NCBI GenBank assembly: GCA_029582155.1
Contig: CM055901.1
Span: forward strand, 50,597,206 to 50,661,205
Direction of reading: 5' to 3'
DNA from: Panopea generosa
Taxonomy: Eukaryota > Mollusca > Bivalvia > Adapedonta > Hiatellidae
Length of the DNA: 64,000 nt
Both the position numbers and the translations under genes were made by a program. The notes below the pieces were generated by a model that was not told where the DNA came from, did no database searches, and saw only the letters and a program-made list of their open reading frames with translations. Of the stretch, positions 1-11,742 are shown one piece after another. Position 1 is the stretch's first letter, and every line of letters starts with the position of its first letter.

Positions 1-1639
1 ATAACACTGATAGACAAAGCAATGTGGCTAGATGTATGTGTTATAACACTGACAAAGCCATGTGGCTAGATGTGGCTAGATGTATGTATAAGCACTGACA
101 GACAAAGCCATATTGCTAGATGTATGTGTTATAAACACTGACAGACAAAGCCATGTTGCTAGATGGATGTGTTATAGCACTGACAGACAAAGCAAAGTGG
201 CTAGATGTATGTGTGAAAGCACTGACAGACAAAGCTATGTGGCTAGATGTATGTATAAGCACTGACAGACAAAGCCATGTTGCTAGATGTATGTATAAGC
301 ACTGACAGACAAAGCCATGTTGCTAGATGAATGTGTTATAGCACTGACAGACAAAGCAAAGTGGCTAGATGTATGTGTTATAGCACTGACAGACAAAGCC
401 ATGTGGCTAGATGTATGTATAAGCACTGACAGACAAAGCCATGTTGCTAGATGGATGTGTTATAGCACTGACAGACAAAGCAAAGTGGCTAGATGTATGT
501 GTTATAGCACTGACAGACAAAGCCATGTGGCTAGATGTATGTATAAGCACTGACAGACAAAGCCATGTTGCTAGATGGATGTGTTATAGCACTGACAGAC
601 AAAGCAAAGTGGCTAGATGTATGTGTTATAGCACTGACAGACAAAGCAACGTGGCTAGATGGATGTGTTATAGCACTGACAGACAAAGCAAAGTTGCTAG
701 ATGTATGTGTTATAACACTGACAGACACAGCAATGTTGCTAGATGTATGTGTTATAACACTGACAGACAAAGCCATGTGGCTAGATGTATGTGTTATAAT
801 ATGACAGACAAAGTAATGTGGCTGGATGTATGTGTTATAGCACTGACAGACAAAGCAATATGGCTGGATATATGTGTTATAGCACTGACAGACAAAGTTA
901 TGTGGCTGAATGTATGTGTTATAGCACTGACAGACAAAGCAATACGGCTAAAATATATGTGTTATAGCAATAACAGACAAAGCCATGTGGCTAGATGTAT
1001 GTGTTATAACACTGACAGACAAAGTCATGTGGCTAGATGTATGTGTTATAGCACTGGCAGACACAGCAATGTGGTTAGATCTATGTATTATAACACTGAC
1101 AGACAAAACAATGTGGCAAGATGTATGTGTTTTAGCACTGACAGACAAAGCCATGTGGCTAGATGTATGTGTTATAACACTGACAGACAAAGCCATGTGG
1201 CTAGATGTTTGTGTAATAACAATGACAGACAAAGCAATGTGGCTAGATGTATGTGTTGTAGCACTGACAGACACAGCAATGTGGCTAGATGAATGTGTTA
1301 TAGCACCGACAGACACAGCAATGTGGCTAGATGTATGTGTTATAACAATGACAGACAAAGTAATGTGGCTAGATGTATGTGTTATAGCACTGACAGACAC
1401 AGCAATATGGCTAGATGTATGTGTTGTAGCACTGACAAACAAAGTAATGTGGCTAGATGTATGTGTTACAACACTGACAGGCAAAGTAATGTGGCTAGAT
1501 GTATGTGTTGTAGCACTGACAGACAAAGTAATGTGGCTAGATGTATGTGTTGTAGCACTGACAGACAAAGTAATGTGGCTAGATGTATGTGTTACAACAG
1601 TGACAGGCAAAGCCATGTGGCCAGATGTATGTGTTTTAT
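1..1639. repeat. 42-bp minisatellite array with 124-bp higher-order units
   Basis: About 39 copies of a 42-bp unit (core 'actgacagacaaagc' followed by 'atgtggctagatgtatgtgt'), open at the left window edge. Some units are 40 bp because 'gttata' is shortened to 'ata'. Between about 150 and 690 the order 42+42+40 repeats as a 124-bp higher-order unit: the marker 'ccatgttgctagatg' recurs with its ATG at 153, 277, 317, 441 and 565 (spacings 124, 40, 124, 124). Because 42 is a multiple of three, 14-residue peptide repeats are open on both strands. These are not taken as genes. Confidence 0.95.
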
Positions 1640-1845
1640 AAGTCTTGCTACTAATGGGACTGTTAACTCCGAGCCAGTGTTAAATCTAGTTACCATACTT
1701 GATCAGAGAGTATGACAACATCTCAGACAACTAGTTTATACACAGTAATTCAATAAAGTCAAAATTACAATAAAGCCAACAATAACCAATGTAGACTTTT
1801 AGTTAGGAGTGTCAGTGAACTGATTAGTATACATATGAAATAGGT

Positions 1846-2818
1846 CAGTCATCTGTTCAAGGTCAGTTTTCTGTTCAAGGTTAGTTTTCAGTTCAAGATT
1901 AGTTTTCTCTTCAAGGTCAGTTTTCTGTTCAAGATTAGTTTTGTGTTCAAGATTTGTTTTTTGTTCAAGGTTAGTTTTGTGTTCAAGTTCAGTTTTCTGT
2001 TCAAGGTTAGTTTTGTGTTCAAGAATAGTTTTCTGTTCAAGTTCAGTTTTCTGTTCAAGAATAGTTTTCTGTTCAAGTTCAGTTTTTTGTTCAAGTTCAG
2101 TTTTCTGTTCAAGGTTAGTTTTGTGTTCAAATTCAGTTTTGTGTTCAAGGTTAGTTTTGTGTTCAAGAATAGTTTTGTGTTCAAGTTCAGTTTTCTGTTC
2201 AAGATTAGTTTTCTCTTCAAGGTCAGTTTTCTGTTCAAGATTAGTTTTGTGTTCAAGTTCAGTTTTGTGTTCAAGAATAGTTTTGTGTTCAAGTTCAGTT
2301 TTCTGTTCAAGTTCAGTTTTGTGTTCAAGAATAGTTTTGTGTTCAAGTTCAGTTTTGTGTTCAAGAATAGTTTTGTGTTCAAGTTCAGTTTTGTGTTCAA
2401 GTTCAGTTTTCTGTTCAAGTTCAGTTTTGTGTTCAAGGTTAGTTTTGTGTTCAAGAATAGTTTTCTGTTCAAGTTCAGTTTTGTGTTCAAGGTTAGTTTT
2501 GAGTTAAGTTCAGTTTTGTGTTCAAGGTAAGTTTTCTGTTCACGGTCAGTTTTCTGTTTAAGTTGAGATTTCTGTTCAAGGTTAGTTTTCTCCTCAAGGT
2601 TAGTTTTCTGTTCAAGGTTAGTTTTCTCCTCAAGTTGAGGTTTCTGTTCAAGGTTAGTTTTCTGTTCAAGGTTAGTTTTCTCCTCAAGGTTTGTTTTCTG
2701 TTCAACGTTAGTTTTCTGTTCAAGGTCAGTTTTCTGTTCAACGTTAGTTTTCTGTTCAATGTTAAGTTTTCTCCTCAAGGTTAGTTTTCTGTTCAAGGTT
2801 AGTTTTCTGTTCATGTTT
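1846..2818. repeat. 18-bp minisatellite array
   Basis: About 54 copies of an 18-bp unit of the form 'tgttcaagttcagttttc', with variants ggttag, gaatag and gttgag in the middle. The period is six codons, so reading frames on both strands stay open for up to about 300 codons and give six-residue repeats such as NLNTKL and LEQKTN. The same tract is open in several frames, so a protein is not supported. Confidence 0.95.
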
Positions 2819-2869
2819 TGTTTTATGTTTTAAAGACTATTACTTTAAATCATTTGTGAAACAAGCTTT

Positions 2870-3015
2870 TCAACCTTTCTGTGAAGTACCAGTTGAAGCT
2901 TATACAGAGAAAGTGTCTTGCTCAAGCACAAAACAAGTGACCGTAATAGGGAATTGAACCCGTGACCAAAAATCTAGGTCAGGTGTTCTGCTGCTAGATC
3001 ACAAGCTCTTAAATT
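2870..3015 (-). mobile_element. tRNA-derived SINE fragment (old copy)
   Basis: Read on the minus strand this has a Pol III A-box-like stretch (tagcagcagaacacctg) and a B box (gggttcaattccc, near 2952-2964). It is followed by 'gcttgagcaagacac', the same body motif seen in the SINE copy at 25745-25910. The rest is decayed. Calling it a SINE is an inference from the tRNA-like head plus the shared body motif. Confidence 0.6.
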
Positions 3016-4175
3016 TTTCTGTTGACTAAGTCATTAAATTCAAAGGACCACCATTATTGTGTTTGGTTCATCAAAAAGAACTTCCTGCAGGGGACAAGAT
3101 TCCATACTAGATATGCCCTCATTGCAGCTAAACATTGCAAAAACCATTTATATTGACTAGTACCAAATCACAAGATCAATTTCAATAATGGAAACATATT
3201 TTTTTCATCATTTTAAAGTGGACACAATAAACACCTATTTACAGATTTTCTTGTAAGAAAATGAATGCACTAACATTCTCAGACAACAAAGAAAATTTTC
3301 AGTTATAAGCTAAAGAACATGTCAATGTCAGTAGATGCATGCAGGAAGGGAATAAAGCTTCTTTAGAATTAATGGAGTCAGTTCTACGATTGTAAGGAAA
3401 TCCATTTCAATAATGACTGCCTTTTATGCAGTAAAGGCAATCTTTAGTTTCAGGCAACATTCTGGAAGTTGTTTTAAAATCTTGGCATAGTGTCCTTATT
3501 TAGGGAAACAGATATAAAACTGGAAATTGTTTTTCTATTCTTAAACTATTTCTCCACCTGATACAATTGTGAGAATTATCTTAAATGTTATTGTATATGT
3601 TGAAAACTGTGGAGTTGTATGACTGTAGTAAAGAGGATAAGCCCACAGAGTATACAACTATCATACGCAGTCAGTATTGTTTAAAACATTGCGGTTACTT
3701 GCGGAGAGCAAGCACAGACAAGATTTTTCATTTAAAAAAGAACTAAAAGGACCAGAACTCATTAAAAACTCACTAAACTGTAATGCAATGAGAGGGTTTC
3801 CATTCACACTGTAAGTTTTGTGCATCCTTAAGCATATTTTCGAATATGGGACCCTGAACTTATATCTATTGCGTCCCTGATGACATAACTTTTCTTGCTG
3901 AACATATGATCATTTGCTTGTTCCTATCCACTCATACTATTGATCACAGAGAGACTTTATCTGGATCGGTTCCCATACTTTACTTTGTACAATAATGAAT
4001 CTTCTTAAGTACTCTATACATAAGAAACCGGGTCTAAACATTTTTCAAAGTGTCTGCATTTTCAAAAGTAAGTGCAGACAATCAATATATAAAATCAAAT
4101 GAACCAGCATAAAAAAAAATCATTTTTTAATGGGAAATGGCATCAGATGTATCCCTAGGTCATAAATAATGCAAT
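3016..4175. other. AT-rich unique sequence, no gene seen
   Basis: I see no open frame of convincing length, no splice-bounded exon and no tandem structure here. It separates the SINE fragment from the 38-bp array. Confidence 0.6.
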
Positions 4176-7100
4176 TTCAATACTGAAGATCACTGCATGT
4201 CTGCAAGTACAACCTGAACACTGGTGATCACTGCATGTCAGCAAATACAACCTGAATACTGGTAATCACTGCATGTCTGCAAATACAACCTGAATACTGG
4301 TAATCACTGCATGTCAGCAAATACAACCTGAATACTGGTAATCACTGCATGTCTGCAAATACAACCTGAATACTGGTAATCACTGCATGTCAGCAAATAC
4401 AACCTGAATACTGGTAATCACTGCATGTCTGCAAATACAACCTGAATACTTGTGATGACTGCATGTCAGCAAATACAACCTTAATACTGGTGATGACTGC
4501 ATGTCAGCAAATACAACCTTAATACTGGTGATCACTGCATGTCAGCAAATACAACCTGGATACTGATGATCACTGCATGTCTAAAAATACAACCTGAATA
4601 CTGGTTATCACTGCATGTCAGCAAATACAACCTGAATACTGGTAATCACTGCATGTCTGCAAATACAACCTGAATACTTGTGATGACTGCATGTCAGCAA
4701 ATACAACCTGAATACTGGTGATGACTGCATGTCAGCAAATACAACCTAAATACTGGTGATGACTGCATGTCAGCAAATACAACCTTAATACTTGTGATGA
4801 CTGCATGTCAGCAAATACAACCTTAATACTGGCGATCACTGCATGTCAGCAAATACAACCTTAATACGTGTGTTCACCGCATGTCAGCAAATACAACCTT
4901 AATACTTGTGATGACTGCATGTCAGCAAATACAACCTTAATACTTGTGTTCACTGCATGTCAGCAAATACAACCTTAATACTTGTGATGACTGCATGTCA
5001 GCAAATACAACCTTAATACTGGTAATCACTGCATGTCTGCAAATACAACCTGAATACTGGTAATCACTGCATGTCTGCAAATACAACCTGAATACTGGTA
5101 ATCACTGCATGTCAGCAAATACAACCTGAATACTGGTAATCACTGCATGTCTGCAAATACAACCTGAATACTGGTTATCACTGCATGTCAGCAAATACAA
5201 CCTGAATACTGGTAATCACTGCATGTCTGCAAATACAACCTGAATACTTGTGATGACTGCATGTCAGCAAATACAACCTTAATACTGGTGATGACTGCAT
5301 GTCAGCAAATACAACCTAAATACTGGTGATCACTGCATGTCAGCAAATACAACCTGGATACTGATGATCACTGCATGTCTGCAAATACAACCTGAATACT
5401 GGTTATCACTGCATGTCAGCAAATACAACCTGAATACTGGTAATCACTGCATGTCTGCAAATACAACCTGAATACTGGTTATCACTGCATGTCATCAAAT
5501 ACAACCTGAATACTGGTGATGACTGCATGTCAGCAAATACAACCTAAATACTGGTGATCACTGCATGTCAGCAAATACAACCTTAATACTTGTGATGACT
5601 GCATGTCAGCAAATACAACCTGAATACTGGCGATCACTGCATGTCAGCAAATACAACCTTAATACTTGTGTTCACTGCATGTCAGCAAATACAACCTTAA
5701 TACTTGTGATGACTGCATGTCAGCAAATACAACCTTAATACTGGCAATCACTGCATGTCAGCAAATACAACCTTAATACTGGTGATCACTGCATGTCAGC
5801 AAATACAACCTTAATACTGGTGATCACTGCATGTCAGCAAATACAACCTTAATACTTGTGTTCACTGCATGTCAGCAAATACAACCTGAACACTGGTGAT
5901 GACTGCATGTCAGCAAAGATAACCTGAACACTGGTGATGACTGCATGTCAGCAAAGATAACCTGAACACTGGTGATGACTGCATGTCAGCAAAGATAACC
6001 TGAACACTGGTGATGACTGCATGTCAGCAAAGATAACTTGAACACTGGTGATGACTGCATGTCAGCAAAGATAACCTGAACACTGGTGATGACTGCATGT
6101 CAGCAATACAACCCTTAATACTTGTGATCAATGCATGTCAGCAAAGATAACCTGAATATGCATGTCAGCAAATACAACCTGGATACTGGTGATAACTGCA
6201 TGTCAGCAAATACAACCTGGATACTGGTGATCACTGCATGTCAGCAAAGTTAACTTAAATACTGCATGTCAGCAAATACAACCTTGATACTGGTGATCAC
6301 TGCATGTCAGCAAAGATAACCTGAATACTGCATGTCTGCAAATACAATCTGGATACTGGTGATAACTGCATGTCAGCAAAGATAACCTGAATACTGCATG
6401 TCAGCAAATACAACATTGATACCGGTAATTACTGCATGTCAGCAAAATTGATATAACCTGGATACTGGTGATCACTGCATCACAGTAAAGACAACCTGAA
6501 TATAAGTGATTACTGCATGTCAGCAAAGATAACCTGAATATGCATGTCAGCAAATACAACCTGGATACTGATGATCACTGCATGACAGCAAATACAACCT
6601 GGATACTGGTGATCACTGCATGTCAGCAAAGATAACCGGAATACTGCATGTCAGCAAATACAACCTTGATACTGGTGATCACTGCATGTTAGCAAATACA
6701 ACTTCGATACTAGTGATCACTGCATGTCAGCAAAGACAACCTGAATATAAGTGATCACTGCATATCAGCGAAGATAACCTGAATACTGCATGTTAACTAA
6801 TACAACCTGGATACTGGTGACCACTGTATTTCAGCAAATACAACCTGGATACTGGTGACCACTGTATTTCAGCAAATACAACCTGGATACTGGTGATCAC
6901 TGCATTTCAGCAAATACAACCTAAATACTGGTGATCACTGCATGTCAGCAAAGATAACCTGAATACTGCATGTCAGCAAATACAACCTGGATACTGGTGA
7001 TCACTGCATTTCAGCAAATACAACCTGGATACTGATGATCACTGCATTTCAGCAAATACAACCTGGATACTGGTGAACACTGCATGTCAGCAAAGATAAC

Positions 7101-7270
7101 CTGAATACTGCATGTCAGCAAATACAACCTGGTTACTGGTGATCACTGCATATCACCAACAATAACCTGAATACTGCATATCAGCAAATACAACCTGGAT
7201 ACTGGTGATCACTGCATGTCACCAAAGATAACCTGGATACTGGTGATCACTGCATGTCACCAAAGGTAAC
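4176..7270. repeat. 38-bp minisatellite array with 76-bp and 66-bp higher-order forms
   Basis: About 80 units of 38 bp containing 'actgcatgtcagcaaataca' and 'acctgaatactggtgatc'. From 4200 to 4440 units with 'gtcagc' and 'gtctgc' alternate, giving a 76-bp dimer. From about 6130 to 7120 a 28-bp unit that has lost the ten bases between 'tact' and 'gcatg' alternates with the full unit, giving a 66-bp dimer. The period is not a multiple of three and no long frames arise, a useful contrast to the 42-, 18- and 57-bp arrays. Confidence 0.95.
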
Positions 7271-7599
7271 AAACTCATTCACAATAAAAACAAAACAGCA
7301 CCCATCAAAGGCATCTAAATTGTAAAGATCATGCAGTCAGTCATCACATTAAAATTGAAATATCTTTATATAAAAGCCTTTGCATCAGCTGTTATACGTG
7401 ACTCTGAAGTGAAAATTCTTATGACACAGAGTAAACAGAACATTGCTGCAGATAATCTTTTAGGCCTGACAAATTTTAACTGGAAACACAAAGTTCCTGC
7501 CATTTTTCATAACTTTCTTTATTGACTCAGAGTTTTTTTCACCTTATCAAACAGTGGCAAATATTTGGCTATTTCCATTTTAGAAAAGCAACTGAAGAA
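7271..7599. other. unique AT-rich sequence, no gene seen
   Basis: A 64-codon open frame (7331-7525) lies here but has no recognisable domain or splice signals. Nothing else is visible. Confidence 0.5.
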
Positions 7600-7860
7600 A
7601 TTAAAAAAATCCTAAAATGGAAAAAAATCATGTTTTGGGGGTTGTTTTTTGTGGTTAATTTTTCTGACATAAAGGGTGGGGGAGGGGAATACCAGAAATG
7701 AAATATTTATGTCATATTTGATACTTAACGGTTAGAACATGATCTTAAAAATGTTACACTTCATTTCCCAGTTTGCTAAAGCTTTAAATAAAATCCCAGA
7801 TTCCCCCCCAAATCACACTGTTTCCCGCCCAATCTCAAAGGTTTGGGTACCGGAAACAAA
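7600..7860 (+). repeat. dispersed repeat, copy 1 (pair with 17650-17900)
   Basis: Shares a colinear run with 17650-17900 in the same orientation. Both have 'aatcatgtt' plus a T/G-rich stretch, then 'gttag..catgatcttaa', 'tgttacact' and 'ttcccagtttgctaaa' (ttttccag in the other copy), then 'cccctcaatctc'-like sequence. Divergence is substantial, so this is an old interspersed element of unknown class. Confidence 0.6.
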
Positions 7861-7940
7861 CCTGTACTGAATCAGGTGTCAAGTTGTTTTCAGAGTTCTA
7901 CCATACCCCACTTCCACTTACACCCACCCACCCATACATC

Positions 7941-8105
7941 ACAGGGTTTTCATTTTAAAATCAAACAACAGATTGAAAGAGAAAAACAACAGATCAGGCC
8001 GGGGGTCAAGAGGGCAAATATTTGATGTTTCTGGAAAAACAACCGATCCAAACCTGATTTTAACCGATGATTTCAATCGGCGTTCGGTTAAAAATGAAAA
8101 CCCTG
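7941..8105. mobile_element. small hAT-like MITE candidate
   Basis: The left end 'cagggttttcatttt' (7941-7955) is the exact reverse complement of the right end 'aaaatgaaaaccctg' (8091-8105), giving a 15-bp terminal inverted repeat around 165 bp without coding capacity. CAGGG termini are typical of hAT elements. 'catca' flanks both ends, but I could not identify a clean 8-bp target duplication because the right flank is itself a CATCA microsatellite. Confidence 0.45.
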
Positions 8106-8129
8106 CATCACATCACATCACATCACATA
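8106..8129. repeat. CATCA microsatellite
   Basis: Four and a half copies of catca directly abutting the right terminus of the candidate MITE. Confidence 0.8.
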
Positions 8130-8540
8130 AATTATCTATAATAAAATTAAAAAAAACCTTGATGAGGTACCGGGAATATTGAATGGTAACTGCCTTGTAC
8201 AAAAAAATGGAAACAAAAGTCTTCCATTAACCATACTAATAAAATATTAATACTAGCTAATATGGCATTGATGCTGATTGATTCTTGTTCATTACTATTA
8301 AAGTAGATTTGCAGATTTAAAACTCCCAACTACAATGATTTCCATCATTTAACAATACCAGGCAGCAGAAATGTAATGAAAATTGAATAATGAAAATAAC
8401 AAAGTCTGAATGGACCTGTGTATGCAGTACCCATTTAAGAATTTCAATTTCATACCCGGTAGAGAATTTTGTTCTTAGTTCCAGTTAATATAGCTTAGAG
8501 AGCAATCAAGGGACATAGGATAGACTAAATTAGATACCAT
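8130..8540. other. unique AT-rich sequence, no gene seen
   Basis: No convincing coding, RNA or repeat feature was found. Confidence 0.5.
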
Positions 8541-8830
8541 ATCAGCCCCCACTCCCCCCCCCCCCCCCCCCACCCCCTACACACTCCACCTCCCTCTATA
8601 CCCTACCCCCCAAAAAATGCATTTTTTAAAAGGAGGCATTTATTTAGGCCCTATACAAAGTGGTTTGATTATTGTTTCATTAACAATACAATTAGGTTTT
8701 ATTTCATACTGATACCATTTCAAAGTAAACGTTTCTAATTTTTATATATTTTTCAGACTCAATATGGTGGGGGGGGGGGGGGGAGGGGGAGCATTTATTA
8801 GGTGGGAGTGTTTATAAGGAGGAATAAGGT
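8541..8830. repeat. low-complexity block bounded by poly-C and poly-G runs
   Basis: An uninterrupted C run of about 20 near 8558 and a G run of about 16 near 8769 flank AT-rich sequence. Next to each run are related phrases ('ggaggcatttatttagg' and 'gagcatttattaggtggg'), so the block may be the two ends of one decayed element. The G-rich strands could form quadruplexes. Confidence 0.6.
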
Positions 8831-9300
8831 AATTATGTTATACTGGTTAACAAGCAAGACGAGCAAGAGACCCTTGGATACACTTGGAATGATATACCAA
8901 GAGAGCTATACTGGACTATATTTACTACTAGTTAACTTTCTATAGTAGAGCATCATATCTGGAGCTTTCAACACCATTTTCAAATTAATTAACATTAAGC
9001 CTACCTGCGTGCTTGTCAATATTCAATATTTCTTGTTAAGTGTGTGTGGTACAAGGGAGGCAACTGCAGAAAAAAATATATAAACTTGAAAGAGCTATAA
9101 TAATCAATATATGTATCAAATTAGAAATGTGTTCATAGAATATGGATGCCTCCATTTCTTAATAGTGAATTTACCAAAATATTAGTAAATGGTGACCATA
9201 TCACTTGAAAATTTGACATTGACAAATACCAAACTCTTTCAGAAGTTATTCATAAGAAACCAATTTTCTTACAAACAAGAAATGTGTAACTGGTAAGTGT
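8831..9300. other. unique AT-rich sequence, no gene seen
   Basis: No open frame, RNA or repeat was recognised. Confidence 0.5.
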
Positions 9301-9308
9301 CACATGCC

Positions 9309-9348
9309 ACCCCCCCCCCCCCCCCCCCCCCACCCCCCCCTTGTGTAA
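9309..9348. repeat. poly-C tract
   Basis: A near-pure C run of about 40 bases broken by one A. It lies at the left edge of the ~150-bp repeat block. An 81-codon minus-strand frame that crosses it (polyglycine) is an artefact. Confidence 0.85.
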
Positions 9349-9399
9349 CCTTAACATCTGATGTAAAGGTCTGGATATTTCTACAGGTAAATTCAGGTG

Positions 9400-10740
9400 A
9401 CACATCTTTATGACATGTTTATCACTTGTGTCAAGATATTTTAAAATCTCTCCATGTAAAACAGAGTTACAGAGCAGACATGAAATATCAAACAAACTGA
9501 AAGTGTGACCTTCACCTTTGAGGTAAGGTTCTGTGTCTTAAAGCAACACTTCATCATGTCATGTTGACCAATTGATAAATTGAGCCAAGTATTTTTTAAA
9601 TAATAAAGTTACAGACCAGACTTGAAATCTCAAACAGACTCAGAGTGTTGTCCAACAAATTTAAAGTGTGTCCTTGACCTTTGAGGTACGGGTCTGGGTC
9701 TTAGATGTGATGCATTGTCATGTCATCTTGATCAATTGAGCCAAGTTAAAGACAAAGTTACAGACCAAACACGAAATATAAAAAAATTGAAATTGTGACC
9801 TTGACCTTTGAGGAAAGATTCTGGGTTTTTACAGCAACACTACATCATGTCATGTTGATTAACTGTGTCAAGTTTTTTTGAAATTTATCCATAGGTGAAA
9901 AAGTTACGGACCGGACACGAAATCTCAAATAAACTGAATGTGTCATCAAACAAAGTTAAATTATGACCCCGACCTTTAAAGTGGGAGTCTGGGTGTTACA
10001 CACAACACATCGTCATGTTATGTTATTGTAAATTTAAAATTCCCTCCATGTACAACAAAGTTACAGGCCGGACACTAAATCTCACGCAGATTCAAAATGC
10101 TGTCAAACATACTCAATGTGTGACCTGAACTTTTTAGGTGCAGGTGTCGTCATGTCATGCTGATGAATTTATCCATAGGTCAGGACATTTCACACAGACT
10201 CAAAGTGTTGTCATACAAATTGAAAGTGTGACCTTGACTGTTGAGGTAGGGATGTGGGTCTTACATGCGACACAATGTCATGTCATGCTAATGAACAATG
10301 AGCCAAGTGTTTTTGAATTTTATCCATATGATAGGTGACAAAGTTAGACCGGACAGGAAATCTCAAATAGACTGAAAAAATCACCAAACAAAGTTAAATT
10401 ATGGCTGTTTTGCACAACAAGTCCTCATGTTATAATGATCATTTGTAGCAGGTATTTATAAAATCTATCTATTCATGACAAAGTTACAGGCCAGACACGA
10501 AATCTCACACAGGCACAAAGTGTTGTTAAACAAACTCAAAGTGTGACCTTGACCATTGAGGTATGGGTGTGGGTCCTACTCCCGACACGTCATCATGTTA
10601 TGTTGATCATTTGTAAAAAGTATTAACAAAATCCATCTATGCATGACAAAGTTACAGACCTGACACAAAATATAAGATGTAAGAAGGGACAGACACTAAG
10701 ATTACTATTTGCCACCCCAAAAATTTTGGGGGGGTCATAG
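9400..10740 (+). repeat. degenerate ~150-bp tandem repeat of bivalve 'gtgaccttgacctttgagg' type
   Basis: Two landmarks recur together about every 140-160 bp: 'agttacagaccggacacgaaatctc' variants (near 9464, 9607, 9747, 9901, 10060, 10340, 10482 and 10649) and 'gtgaccttgacctttgaggt' variants. The block ends in a perfect hairpin, 'ccccaaaaattttgggg', near 10720. I recognise this as a repeat type common in bivalve genomes; that is recollection, not a database result. Confidence 0.8.
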
Positions 10741-10839
10741 AAAATCAAGTTGGCTGTTAACTTAACAGTTCAGAAATTATTGATCATAAACCATTTGACC
10801 AACATTGGTAAATATCAAACTTGACCCTTGACCTGTACA

Positions 10840-11742
10840 ATACCTTATTACAGAAGCATGGTGTAGTACTTTACCATAGAAGCATGGTGTAATACCTTAC
10901 TACAGAAACATGGTGTAATACCTTACATAGAAGCATGGTGTAATACCTTACCATAGCAGCTTGGTGTTTTACCTTTACACAGAAGCATGGTGTAATACCT
11001 TACCATAGAAGTATGGTGTAATACCTTACGATAGAAGCATGGTGTTATACCTTTACACAGAAGCATGGTGTAATACCTTACCATAGAAGCATGGTGTAAT
11101 ACCTTACCATAGAAGCATGATGTAATACCTTACCATAGAAGCATGGTGTAAAACCTTACCATAGAAGCATGGTGTAATACCTATGTGCAGATCCATGGTG
11201 TAATACCTTATCATAGAAGCATGGTGTAATACCTTTACACAGAAGCATGGTGTAATACCTTACCATATAAGCATGGTGTTATACCTTTGCACAGAAGCAT
11301 GGTGTAGTGCCTTACCATAGAAGCATGGCGTAATACCTTACCATATAAGCATGGTGTAATACCTTACCATAGAAGTATGGTGAATACCTTTGCACAGATC
11401 CATGGAGTAATACTTTATCATAGAAGCATGGTGTAATACCTTACCATAGAAGCATGGTGCAATACTTTTGTATAGAAGCATGGTGTAATATCTTACAATA
11501 GAAGCATAGTGTAATACCATTGCACAGAAGCATAGTGTAATACCTTACCATAGAAGCATGGTGCAATACCTTTGTATAGAAGCATGGTGTAATACCTTAT
11601 CATAGAAGCATGGTGTAATACCTTACCATAGAAGCATGGTGTGTAATATCTTACCATATCAGCATGGTGTAATACCTTACCATAGAAGTATGGTGTAATA
11701 TCTTACCATAGAAGCATTGTGTAATACCATTGCACAGAAGCA
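10840..11742. repeat. 26-bp minisatellite array
   Basis: About 34 units of 26 bp (core 'ttaccatagaagcatggtgt' then 'aatacc'). It abuts the 34-bp array with essentially no spacer. Confidence 0.95.

Noticed and set aside
317..1715. Open frames of up to 283 codons on both strands (LDVCVIALTDKA-type repeats)
   Set aside because: They follow the 42-bp unit, whose length is a multiple of three. Both strands and several frames are equally open, with no start or splice context.
1888..2814. A 308-codon Lys/Leu-rich minus-strand frame and two 190-codon plus-strand frames
   Set aside because: Products of the 18-bp array, overlapping on opposite strands.
4176..7270. CRISPR-like array of regular short repeats
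   Set aside because: Units are contiguous with no unique spacers, there are no cas genes, and the sequence is clearly eukaryotic.
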